From a virus: 64,000 nucleotides of DNA. The notes under the pieces are model-generated. The model had not been told where the DNA came from, searched no databases, and saw only the letters and a program-made list of their open reading frames with translations. A program made the translations under genes and the position numbers. Positions within the stretch are counted from its first letter, which is position 1; every line of letters begins with the position of its first letter. Of the stretch, positions 30,300-38,596 are shown piece after piece. The stretch lies in IMG/VR virus record IMGVR_UViG_3300035703_000016, positions 1-64,000 of that record. One strand, given 5' to 3'.

Positions 30300-31742
30300 T
30301 TAATATGTAAGTGGATGTTTAATTTTTTTAGGTTTGATGTCCTCAATTTTTATAAATTCAAAGCTTGCTCTCGGTTTAAATTTATCTATCGCTGTCTGTA
30401 AAGTATTACATACTCCATCTGCCATACTCTGAGCTGACATTTTAGATTCTGAAGATGTGACCCATTTTCTTCCAGATAAACCTCTTTTTTGTCTTTCTTC
30501 TGATGTCATACTATATACTTTGTTTATCGCGTCTGCTACATCTCTAAAATCACAACGATCATCAAATATATAAGGAGTAGGAATAGATCCAACTAGACTT
30601 AAATTACTAGGAAATACTGGTATTGCCCATTCTCCGCATTCTCTAAGAGTTCCAAAATGATTTGATGGCATCTCTTTTGTTGGTTCATACCACTTTCCAT
30701 CTTTTACAAATCTCATCTGATCTTGCATTCCTCCAGTTACATTTCCTATTATCATAGTTCCACTCATCATAGATTCTGTCAAACTTAATCCCCAACCTTC
30801 ATTTGAAGATATTAAAGCGGTAACATCTGCTAAATTATAGAGTAAGTTCATTTGTTCTGGAGTATATCTTTCTTCTGAAAAATAAACCTTTTGATAAGAA
30901 GGATCGCAAAGTAATTCAACTACTTTTGGAAGATCAGTTCCATGTTCATCAGTTTTTTGAGTATGAAGTAATAGAGCGCATTTAGATGCTTTTTCTTTTC
31001 CAATAGATTCTGTAAATTTAGACCAAGCGGCTATAAGATCTGAAGTTGATTTTCTCCTTATATTTCTAGCATTATACAATACTATAAATTCTGGATTAAA
31101 TGAGCCAAATATGCCCTTTTTCATTTTTTCCATTTCTGAATTAGCCTCAATCATAAACTCATTTATAGGAAAAAATGTCTTTTCGTTAATACCATGAGGA
31201 ACATAATTAATTATTTTATCTTTAATTTTCTCCTCTAGTACTAATTCAGTCAATATTTTAGTTTGTTTTGATATGCACATAAATGCGTCACATGACTCGT
31301 AATATGATTTATTGTATATAGGGGCTGGATCTGAATCCCAAATTTGTAAATATATAATAGGCATTCTTTTTCTTATTTCTGCCTCCATATCAAAAAGCCA
31401 TACGAAATATCTAGGATCTGTAAATAGCATAATAGCGTCAGGTCTCTCTATTTCTATTATTTGTCTTACTAGTTCTGGAGTTCCGTATCCATCTGTGGGA
31501 TACATTATAACTGAAGAATCTTCAATTTCTAAAATCTTGTTTGTATCTTGAGATAAGTCTAGTCTTTTTCCTTTTTCTGGATGATTTATTCCACCTGCTA
31601 TTTGAACCCAATTAAATTTATGAGCAGACCCTAAAACTATTTCTCTTGTCATAGTTGCTACTCCACTTGTCATTCTCAGATCATCTGATAGCAAAAGAAT
31701 TTTTTTCCTGCTGTCTTTATTTATGTAACCTTGTTTTATCAT
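30300..31742 (-). CDS. Glycosyltransferase family 4, 480 aa
   Basis: ILLLSDDLRMTSGVATMTRE (GT-B N-domain glycine loop), IYLQIWDSDPAPIYN, NYVPHGINEKTFFPI, VLYNARNIRRKSTSDLIAAW and ALISSNEGWGLSLTESMMSG (E-x7-E) are all classic GT4 blocks. Longest enzyme of the sugar block and first transcribed after the RHH-like gene. Acceptor unknown. Confidence 0.8.
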   Translation of the reverse strand: MIKQGYINKDSRKKILLLSDDLRMTSGVATMTREIVLGSAHKFNWVQIAGGINHPEKGKRLDLSQDTNKILEIEDSSVIMYPTDGYGTPELVRQIIEIERPDAIMLFTDPRYFVWLFDMEAEIRKRMPIIYLQIWDSDPAPIYNKSYYESCDAFMCISKQTKILTELVLEEKIKDKIINYVPHGINEKTFFPINEFMIEANSEMEKMKKGIFGSFNPEFIVLYNARNIRRKSTSDLIAAWSKFTESIGKEKASKCALLLHTQKTDEHGTDLPKVVELLCDPSYQKVYFSEERYTPEQMNLLYNLADVTALISSNEGWGLSLTESMMSGTMIIGNVTGGMQDQMRFVKDGKWYEPTKEMPSNHFGTLRECGEWAIPVFPSNLSLVGSIPTPYIFDDRCDFRDVADAINKVYSMTSEERQKRGLSGRKWVTSSESKMSAQSMADGVCNTLQTAIDKFKPRASFEFIKIEDIKPKKIKHPLTY

Positions 31743-31764
31743 TTTTTATTTTTAAATATGGTTT

Positions 31765-32001
31765 CTATATTTTACAAGTCTTTGTGTGTTTGATACTCTC
31801 TACGAATGCACTTCCAGTATAGTAAGTATTATACGCACAATGAATTTTATGTCTAAATTCAGAATCTACTACGTAAAGATAAACTGCTCTGTCAGTAAGA
31901 TCTTGTAGAGACATTTTATTCATTTTAGTTAAAACCCTAAAATCTTCATAGGTTAGTTTTGGAATCTTGACAGTTGTAAGTGTTTTTTCTTGAATTATCA
32001 T
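31765..32001 (-). CDS. Ribbon-helix-helix-like protein, 78 aa
   Basis: LTTVKIPKLTYEDFRVLTKM followed by NKMSLQDLTDRAVYLYV has the beta-strand plus two-helix pattern of CopG/Arc-like proteins. ATATTTAT motif before the ATG. Might regulate nearby genes; unproven. Confidence 0.45.
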   Translation of the reverse strand: MIIQEKTLTTVKIPKLTYEDFRVLTKMNKMSLQDLTDRAVYLYVVDSEFRHKIHCAYNTYYTGSAFVESIKHTKTCKI

Positions 32002-32031
32002 GTTTTTTACTTATAAATATACGTAAAATAT

Positions 32032-32211
32032 TTACAAATTATTTTCATTACATATATTTTTTGTCAATTCATTATTTTTAGATTCCTTTTCTTGTCTTTT
32101 AAAAGCATCTACTATCGTGTCTCCATGCCATTTTAGCCACTGATCATATGTAAATTCAGACAGAGGATTTTTATCTAAGTAATTTTTATATTGAGTTTGT
32201 AAAGTTGCCAT
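32032..32211 (-). CDS. Small protein, 59 aa
   Basis: MATLQTQYKNYLDKNPLSEF, then TYDQWLKWHGDTIVDAF and a charged tail. Good composition and abuts the metallopeptidase-like gene. The LSEFTYDQWLKWHG pattern resembles small phage proteins of unknown role. Confidence 0.5.
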   Translation of the reverse strand: MATLQTQYKNYLDKNPLSEFTYDQWLKWHGDTIVDAFKRQEKESKNNELTKNICNENNL

Positions 32212-32685
32212 TTATTTTTCTATTTTTATTCCTAGATTGCTTATTTCATTACAAAAGTATTCAGCTATTTCATAAGAATCTTTTGCTAACTTTTCAAATG
32301 CCATAGCTTTTTCTTCTTCTTCTTGATATCCTTCAGGAGTATAATACTCAAATGTTGAATTTCTAAAATTAGATCCATCAACTAAATGACCCAATTCATG
32401 AGCGCATGCTACTAGTATATCTTTGAATTTAACTTTATCAGAATTATAAAGAAGCACACATATTATTCCTTTTGATTGTTCACATGTATCCGCTTCCCAG
32501 TAAAATTGTTCAGGTTTTGGAGTCTCGTCTGATAAGTGAGTTTTAGATAGTAAGACTAAATCTTCAAAATTATCTATATCAACTATCTCGTTATTAGCAT
32601 CTTGAAAACAAAATTCTATATTTTCTTTATCTACATAATCTTGAAAACTAGAATAAAATCTTAATTTAAAATTATTATACTCCAT
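32212..32685 (-). CDS. HExxH metallopeptidase-like protein, 157 aa
   Basis: LVACAHELGHLVDG provides a HExxH zinc site (H-E-L-G-H); C-terminal acidic helix (EEEEKAMAFEKLAKDSYE) may hold the third ligand, as in ImmA/IrrE-type small metallopeptidases. ATG 32685 overlaps the stop of the upstream nuclease gene. Peptidase activity is inferred. Confidence 0.55.
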   Translation of the reverse strand: MEYNNFKLRFYSSFQDYVDKENIEFCFQDANNEIVDIDNFEDLVLLSKTHLSDETPKPEQFYWEADTCEQSKGIICVLLYNSDKVKFKDILVACAHELGHLVDGSNFRNSTFEYYTPEGYQEEEEKAMAFEKLAKDSYEIAEYFCNEISNLGIKIEK

Positions 32686-33590
32686 CAATTATTTTTTTTA
32701 TTACATAAATTAGGTTCTTTTGAAAATGGACAATATTTACAGCTATCTATATTTTTTGGATAATTTTTATCTATATACTCTCCATCCTTAGTAAAACCAT
32801 CTTTTATAAAAGTCTTAAAATCTTCTACAGCCTGTTTCATTTTTATTTTGCCTTGAGTTGGCACTACATGCTGAACTCTTTTTATTTGAAATTCTGCATC
32901 TTCATAAACTTTTCTTCTGACTATAAAAAATTCTACTTCTATCATTTCTGGATCAACACCTAATTTTTTTGAATAGAAATGCTTATAAAGTAAAACTTGA
33001 TTTAGTTTTGTTTGATCTTTTTTATCTTTGTCTTTCCATCCAGAAGTACTAGTCTTTATGTCATAGATTTTATACTTCTTTGTCTTTTTATTTCGCATTA
33101 TTAAATCTATGCTACCTATTAATAAGACATTAGGAACATCTTCATCTACAACTTCAGTAAGCGGAATTTCTATTCCAACCAATTCTTCATTTTTGATACT
33201 AAAGAATTCTGATCTTTTTTTCTTCACATATTCTAAAATTACTATTCCATCATTAATAAACTCGTTGAATTCTTCAAGTTTTGCAAAATGTTCATTATTA
33301 TTTTGTTCTTTCGCCTCTTTATAATTTTCTATCATTCTTGCTTTGAAGAATTCAACGAGATCCATTGTATCAGCAGCTTTTCCAGATACGGTATATACTA
33401 TGTTTATATACTCTTGAATTGCTTCGTGTATTGAAGTTCCAAAGGTTAAGTGAAGACTCTGTTGGAATTTTTTGTGCTTCTTTACATATTGAAGATACCA
33501 ACTATTGGGACATGATTTATACAGAGCATATTGAGAATATGACACTGATTTCTGGAATGAGTAGTCTACTGGATATGATTGTTTAGGCAT
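32685..33590 (-). CDS. PD-(D/E)XK nuclease, Cas4/RecB-like, 301 aa
   Basis: YSQYALYKSCPNSWYLQYVK near the start, TFGTSIHEAIQEY, GSIDLIMRN and YKIYDIKTS form the PDDEXK_1 core (D...D-x-K). C-terminal CKYCPFSKEPNLC together with the early Cys suggests a four-Cys iron-sulfur or zinc site as in Cas4/AddB. 5'-3' or ssDNA exonuclease in recombination is the usual role. Confidence 0.75.
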   Translation of the reverse strand: MPKQSYPVDYSFQKSVSYSQYALYKSCPNSWYLQYVKKHKKFQQSLHLTFGTSIHEAIQEYINIVYTVSGKAADTMDLVEFFKARMIENYKEAKEQNNNEHFAKLEEFNEFINDGIVILEYVKKKRSEFFSIKNEELVGIEIPLTEVVDEDVPNVLLIGSIDLIMRNKKTKKYKIYDIKTSTSGWKDKDKKDQTKLNQVLLYKHFYSKKLGVDPEMIEVEFFIVRRKVYEDAEFQIKRVQHVVPTQGKIKMKQAVEDFKTFIKDGFTKDGEYIDKNYPKNIDSCKYCPFSKEPNLCNKKNN

Positions 33591-33843
33591 TTGGGGTTTG
33601 TAATTCTTTTGGAAGGAATTCTTGATTTACGTGTCCGCAATTTGAACAAACAAATGTTGGTATTGGGATAACTGCGTCTTTTTCAGTTCCAGTAAGAAAT
33701 TTTGAAGCTTTTCTTATTATTAGCCCCTCAGTGAAAGTATGTCCTCCACATTTTTCACATGTTACTCCAGTAGTTTTATCTAATGAAATATTTAATTTTG
33801 GAGCATGAGATTGATTCGCCCCTAGTAAAATTTCTTTTGCCAT
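33583..33843 (-). CDS. Zinc-ribbon protein, 86 aa
   Basis: CEKCGGHTFTEG and CSNCGHVNQEF form a four-Cys zinc ribbon separated by about 38 residues, an arrangement of small phage zinc proteins. Overlaps the nuclease gene by 8 nt. Confidence 0.6.
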   Translation of the reverse strand: MAKEILLGANQSHAPKLNISLDKTTGVTCEKCGGHTFTEGLIIRKASKFLTGTEKDAVIPIPTFVCSNCGHVNQEFLPKELQTPNA

Positions 33844-33897
33844 AATTTATGTATTTTAATAAAAGTAACTAAAACTGTTGATTTTCTAAAGTCTATC

Positions 33898-34155
33898 TTA
33901 CAAGTACTTTTTTATTTTGTCTATTAACAACTGTTTGGGCAATACTCCAGTAAATCTATCAATGACTTGTCCATTTGATAAAAATACCATAGTAGGCACA
34001 GATGTTACAGAGTACGCATTAGTCATTGATGGATTTGAAATAGCATCTATGTAATTTATGTTTATTCCAGTTTCTGCTGATACTTGTTGAACTACAGGCT
34101 TAAAAGATTTACACGGCATGCAAGTCGATGTTGAAAAATAAAGTGCGCTTATCAT
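33898..34155 (-). CDS. Thioredoxin
   Basis: 85 aa with active site TCMPC, cis-Pro loop SVPTMVFL and a terminal helix; slightly short but complete thioredoxin fold. Expected to reduce the phage ribonucleotide reductase (45201-47812), as with other phage thioredoxins. Confidence 0.85.
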   Translation of the reverse strand: MISALYFSTSTCMPCKSFKPVVQQVSAETGININYIDAISNPSMTNAYSVTSVPTMVFLSNGQVIDRFTGVLPKQLLIDKIKKYL

Positions 34156-34157
34156 TT

Positions 34158-34640
34158 TTAAAAATTTGAGGTTGAAAGATTTTTCATATACTTTATTGTA
34201 TTCTCATTAGTAATAGTGTGAATATGAGTCATAGCTTCTTGGTCTATTGGAATACACGTATTTCCATCAATCAAGTGTTCAATACAGCTTTTTTTAGTAA
34301 TCATAGTTTTTGGATCTAATTCATAAATCTTTCCTCCGTATCTATTATCTAATTTTGAAAGAGGAACAGCTATAAAATAAGTCCTATAGCTATTCATTAT
34401 TTTTTCAAGTTGATTATTTTTAACCATAAATGATTTATCTTTTATCATAGGAACGAGAGTTTTTACTTCTACGTCTTTTCCATCTACTAATAAATCTCTT
34501 TTTCTATCAAATAGATCTTCTGATAAAAGAACTACTTTTCCTTTTAGAGTGAAATAATTAGCTATTATTTTTTCTCCTAAATTTCCCAGCTCTTTATTTT
34601 TAAAATCCGAAGTATTCGAATATGAATTTAAGTATGACAT
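34158..34640 (-). CDS. PD-(D/E)XK-type nuclease-like protein, 160 aa
   Basis: LGNLGEKIIANYFTLKGK, then DRKRDLLVDGKDVEVKTLVP gives E...D...E-x-K, the pattern of restriction-endonuclease-fold proteins. Remaining sequence is strand/helix. Could be a small DNA nuclease; substrate unknown. Confidence 0.5.
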   Translation of the reverse strand: MSYLNSYSNTSDFKNKELGNLGEKIIANYFTLKGKVVLLSEDLFDRKRDLLVDGKDVEVKTLVPMIKDKSFMVKNNQLEKIMNSYRTYFIAVPLSKLDNRYGGKIYELDPKTMITKKSCIEHLIDGNTCIPIDQEAMTHIHTITNENTIKYMKNLSTSNF

Positions 34641-34644
34641 GTTT

Positions 34645-36441
34645 CTATTTTGATTCTAATATAGATTTGAACTTGAAGTATGATTTATGTTTTTCAACGC
34701 CTGGAATATTCCAACCATTATCGAAATCTTTTATCGTATGTTCTTGTTTTATATAATATTGCCATATTGGATTTTTTATATACTTTAACCATACACACAA
34801 AAGATCTTCTAAGTCAACGGGTTTCATATTATACCTTGCACAAAGTTTGTCAAAATCTTTATACTTAAATCCAGGTCTGAGAATTTTCATAGAGGCAGTT
34901 GCAGTTGGACCTAATTTACACTCAGACCACTCATCTATATCAAATAAACCTTTTATTTTTGTATCTAGATTCACATAATTTGCTAAATCCCCTGCCATTA
35001 ATAAGTAATGAAAATTAAAAGCATGTAGATTATGTTTGCTATTATACTGATTCATTACATCTACTATACCGCATAGACTTGTTTTTGGTTTAATATTCTC
35101 TATTATATGGTCTGCCCATGGTCTAAAATGATTAATAACAAGATCTTTAAGAGGATATCTAGGAGGTTGATTCACGCAACAACTAACAAAATTTCCCTTA
35201 TCTTCTTTCATAAACTTATAAAAGTCTACATGAGAATTATAATTTTGAAAATTTAAAAGAATAGTGTTATTATATCCGTGATTAAATTGATTTGAAGTTC
35301 CAGATCCAAAAATCCTATGAGAATAGATTAAAAATAAATAATCATATATTTCCCAATTTGGATTTGCAATTGGTTTATAAATATCCCAAGTAAGTGATTC
35401 TTTACCCATAAAATAGTCTTCAAGCAAGAATATAAATCCTTCATATCTTCTATCAATATTATGGAATAGGTTTACATTGTCTATGTAATTATCTCCAGTA
35501 TTAAACTCTCTTTTTCTTGTGTCAATAAAGACTTTTTCTGTCTTTCGGTTGATATCGATATAGTAATCCAAACACTCTAAAGCTATCGGATTCCATCCAT
35601 TTTCATCTAGTGTAATATTTGCTTTTGACTTTTTTTCTTTATCTTTTATCAAATACACGCTAGAAGATCCAGAGTTTTTTTCTTCTTCGTTAATAGGAAC
35701 TGGTTCTGCAAAATCATAATAATCTTCAGTCTTACATTGATATTCTTCTTGAGGAACTGGGGGGCTAGATAGAATAAGATCTGATATTGACGTCTTTACG
35801 TCTGGTGTTAGCATATTAAAATGCTTTTCATAGATATGCAAATTTGTTATAAAAAAATGCATTGTGCCAATTTGAGTATTTGTTTCAAAACAAACCATAC
35901 TCATTAATTTTGCAAATGTGTATTGATCATTTGAGAATCCATAGACTAAATCAATACTTCTTGCAAATACTGTAAGATTTAGTCTTCCTTCTACTATGGT
36001 GAAGTTTAGCACAATGTTACAGGGAGTGTCTGAGGCATACCTGTCTAGCTCATTTATATCGTAATGAACAATTATAGCTCTTCTAGTATTAGGGTTGCTC
36101 TTGAGCTCCTGAATAGCTCGTTCTAGCTGACCTCCTTTTTGCCAAAAATATCCATAGTTTGAATTCACTTCATTTGTACCAGGAACTATCATGTTATTCC
36201 ACAGTTTGGCTCTTTTAGCAATTTCAGTCACATCTCTATTTCCTGACAAATACCAATGCCACTCATACTCTGCGTAAGATTGGTTAAATTTTCTCTCTGG
36301 TTCTGTGATAACCATTTGAAGTGGATTATCTAAAGTAAAAGAGACATTAAATTTAGTTTTTGTTTTTGAAAAGTCTACTCCATTTTGCATTATATCAAAA
36401 TATAGACCTCTAAAAGCCTCATTTGCATTTTTAAAATTCAT
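34645..36441 (-). CDS. Thymidylate-synthase-fold pyrimidine (hydroxy)methylase fused to a C-terminal domain, 598 aa
   Basis: Residues 1-250 are thymidylate synthase-like: YEWHWYLSG (Glu60), YGYFWQ, TPCNIVLNF with catalytic Cys141, FARSIDLVYG (Arg161, Asp164) and LHIYEKH (His202, Tyr204). In ungapped alignment with E. coli ThyA, Asp172 occupies the position of Asn177, which selects dUMP; Asp there is the dCMP signature of T4 dCMP hydroxymethylase. His after the Cys is Asn. Residues 290-598 are an extra domain with LIYSHRIFGS, HYLLMAGDLANYV and LGPTATASMKIL, reminiscent of the helical domain of phage base-hypermodification enzymes (inference). Next to dCMP deaminase and dUTPase. Confidence 0.7.
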   Translation of the reverse strand: MNFKNANEAFRGLYFDIMQNGVDFSKTKTKFNVSFTLDNPLQMVITEPERKFNQSYAEYEWHWYLSGNRDVTEIAKRAKLWNNMIVPGTNEVNSNYGYFWQKGGQLERAIQELKSNPNTRRAIIVHYDINELDRYASDTPCNIVLNFTIVEGRLNLTVFARSIDLVYGFSNDQYTFAKLMSMVCFETNTQIGTMHFFITNLHIYEKHFNMLTPDVKTSISDLILSSPPVPQEEYQCKTEDYYDFAEPVPINEEEKNSGSSSVYLIKDKEKKSKANITLDENGWNPIALECLDYYIDINRKTEKVFIDTRKREFNTGDNYIDNVNLFHNIDRRYEGFIFLLEDYFMGKESLTWDIYKPIANPNWEIYDYLFLIYSHRIFGSGTSNQFNHGYNNTILLNFQNYNSHVDFYKFMKEDKGNFVSCCVNQPPRYPLKDLVINHFRPWADHIIENIKPKTSLCGIVDVMNQYNSKHNLHAFNFHYLLMAGDLANYVNLDTKIKGLFDIDEWSECKLGPTATASMKILRPGFKYKDFDKLCARYNMKPVDLEDLLCVWLKYIKNPIWQYYIKQEHTIKDFDNGWNIPGVEKHKSYFKFKSILESK

Positions 36442-36910
36442 GTTGTTGTATTTCTATAAATTGTTTAAGAAATTGTAGGCCATCAGTTTTTCTATATTCT
36501 TCTAAATAGACTACTTTTTTAATTCCAGATTGCAGTATTAATTTTGAACATTCAATACAAGGAGATAGAGTAATATATAAAGTCGCTCCATTTACAGAAT
36601 ATCCAACTTTTGCAGCTTTTAAAATAGCGTTCATCTCTGCATGTATAACTTCTAGAACTGTTACTCCGCCTCTTTCACAACAATTATCTACTCCAGTAGG
36701 AGTTCCATTATAACCGAAAGATACTACATTGTCATCTTTTACTATTATTGCTCCAACTTTAGATCTTTCGCAATGTGACAGTTTAGATATCTCTTTAGCT
36801 ATATTTATATAGACTGTATCTAATTTTTTTTGCTTATCCATAACCTGTATTTTATTTTCTGTATTTATAGTTATTTTTATTCCATAACCATATAGATCAA
36901 AACTATTCAT
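36431..36910 (-). CDS. dCMP deaminase, 159 aa
   Basis: Zinc-site motifs HAEMNAIL and SPCIECSKLIL, plus the HCERSKVGAIIV and GYNGTP strands, match dCMP deaminase. Converts dCMP to dUMP. The first 23 residues precede a second possible ATG (36841) and are extra to the family. Overlaps the TS-like gene by 11 nt. Confidence 0.85.
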   Translation of the reverse strand: MNSFDLYGYGIKITINTENKIQVMDKQKKLDTVYINIAKEISKLSHCERSKVGAIIVKDDNVVSFGYNGTPTGVDNCCERGGVTVLEVIHAEMNAILKAAKVGYSVNGATLYITLSPCIECSKLILQSGIKKVVYLEEYRKTDGLQFLKQFIEIQQHEF

Positions 36911-36915
36911 TTTTT

Positions 36916-37347
36916 TTAGTTTACTCCAGTACTACCAAATCCTCCATCTTTTCTTTGTGTCTCTATATCTTCAAGCTCATCTACAACTTCTATACTATCA
37001 TAATTCATAGGAATAAGAATAAATTGAATTATTTTTTGTCCTGGAGTTATTAATACTTGACTATTTCCAGAATTAAAAACATGAATGTGAATTTCTCCAG
37101 TATAGTCTTCATCAACAACTTCAGCTCCCTTTGTTAATTTATTTTTAGTTGCTACTCCAGATTTATTAAAAGCTATTAAAGCATAACCAGATGGGATTCT
37201 TACTTTTATTCCAGAAGGTATTAGAGCGTCTTCTCCTGGGGATAGTAGTATAGGTTCTAAGTCATTAGGTGTATAAAAGTCAATTCCCGCGCTTTTGGAT
37301 GTGCCTCTTGAAGGTGACTTAACGTCACGACATTTTTGAATTTTCAT
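36916..37347 (-). CDS. dut: dUTPase
   Basis: 143 aa, normal trimeric dUTPase length with all five motifs: AGIDFYTP, NKSGVATKN, VVDEDYTGEIHIHVFN, PGQKIIQFIL and RKDGGFGSTG. Hydrolyses dUTP to dUMP and pyrophosphate, keeping uracil out of DNA and feeding the TS-like enzyme. Confidence 0.92.
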   Translation of the reverse strand: MKIQKCRDVKSPSRGTSKSAGIDFYTPNDLEPILLSPGEDALIPSGIKVRIPSGYALIAFNKSGVATKNKLTKGAEVVDEDYTGEIHIHVFNSGNSQVLITPGQKIIQFILIPMNYDSIEVVDELEDIETQRKDGGFGSTGVN

Positions 37348-37349
37348 TT

Positions 37350-37628
37350 TTATTTAGTTTTATCGTAGTCTTCTTTATAATGTTCTACCATAGCTGTTAA
37401 ATACGCTATAGCATCAAGTATATTATCATATTTTTTAGCATAAGATTCTCTACTCATTTTAAGAGCAACCATGCATAGATACATGTCTTTCGCAGTTATT
37501 TGTTTTCCTGTCATAGTAGAAGCCAAAGTTGCTGCTTTTTCCATGCTCTCTTTCATTGGACCGTATTTTCTAGAGGATTCTTCTGCTCTACGATATACAA
37601 TATCTTGTGCGTGCTCAAGTACATTCAT
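37350..37628 (-). CDS. DUF6378-like protein, 92 aa
   Basis: RKYGPMKESMEKAATLAS, ITAKDMYLCMVALKMSRES and DNILDAIAYL fit the phage DUF6378 pattern (YG...N, L.M..LK..R, DN..D..GY), an all-helical family often near nucleotide metabolism genes. Function unknown. Confidence 0.6.
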   Translation of the reverse strand: MNVLEHAQDIVYRRAEESSRKYGPMKESMEKAATLASTMTGKQITAKDMYLCMVALKMSRESYAKKYDNILDAIAYLTAMVEHYKEDYDKTK

Positions 37629-37655
37629 ATAATTAATTTATATATTATTTTCTAT

Positions 37656-38579
37656 TTAAGAAATTAATTCATGCAAGTACGGAAAATATTTAGGCTTTAG
37701 ATGTACTGACTGCTTAGATTCTAGAATATCCAGCATTTTAGTTCCGTCTGAATCAACCCAATCTTTTGGCCAACTAATATATTTCAATCCAGAATTTTCA
37801 ATCATTTCATTAGCTATGTCTCTTAATTCCATTCTCAATTGCCTACTTCCATAAAATGGTTTACCTTTATATAGTCCAGTTCCAGGTATTTTTCTAGATT
37901 CATGCTCTATAGGTATTAATTCTACTAAAGTTGGATTATTTAACTCTCTTGCAAAATTTATATACTTTGAAAACAGTTTTTCTGTTTCTTTATAGGGATC
38001 TTCCATTCTTCCTAAATGAAATCTTGTGTCTATATTTCCAAAATAAAGTACAACATTGCCAGGCCTCTGTTCATTAATAGCTTGAGCATTTGCATGTTTT
38101 AACCACCCAAATAAAGTCTTACCTGGATTATAACTAAGAGCGTATCCTGGTCTCCATACTGAAAGAGAATGAGAATCTCCTATAACTATATTTGGATTTG
38201 CTTTTGAAAAATAGTCAATAGCTCGACTTATTGGCCAATTATTGCTATCTACTTTTATTCTTTGATTAAATTTTCTAAAATCAAAAGTTTTATTTACAAA
38301 CTCAAATTGTCCATTGAATTTTGAGATAGCTTCCATTTTCTTAGCATGGATTGGACCAGGACCTCCAGGGATATTGAAACTTCCATCTACAAAATTAACT
38401 CCTTCGCAAATATAAAGTTTTTCATATTGATTCCAAGTTTCTGGACTTGGATTAACATCTATATCGTCTTGAGGATTAAAATCCTTAACCATCTTTGTTG
38501 ATATAAGGCCATAAGCACCTCCTTGAAAATTCAAGGAAGTACTCACATTTGCCATAATTGATACTAGAGCAGCTTTCAT
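37656..38579 (-). CDS. SGNH-hydrolase-like protein, 307 aa
   Basis: NIVIGDSHSLSVWRPG is a GDSH block, VLYFGNIDTRFHL resembles the G-x-N-D block, and KQSVHLKPKYF could supply the catalytic His near the C-terminus. N-terminal 100 residues are extra. Esterase or acyl-hydrolase activity on a carbohydrate is plausible. 17 nt downstream of groEL. Confidence 0.5.
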   Translation of the reverse strand: MKAALVSIMANVSTSLNFQGGAYGLISTKMVKDFNPQDDIDVNPSPETWNQYEKLYICEGVNFVDGSFNIPGGPGPIHAKKMEAISKFNGQFEFVNKTFDFRKFNQRIKVDSNNWPISRAIDYFSKANPNIVIGDSHSLSVWRPGYALSYNPGKTLFGWLKHANAQAINEQRPGNVVLYFGNIDTRFHLGRMEDPYKETEKLFSKYINFARELNNPTLVELIPIEHESRKIPGTGLYKGKPFYGSRQLRMELRDIANEMIENSGLKYISWPKDWVDSDGTKMLDILESKQSVHLKPKYFPYLHELIS

Positions 38580-38596
38580 TTATTTATTTTTATAAA

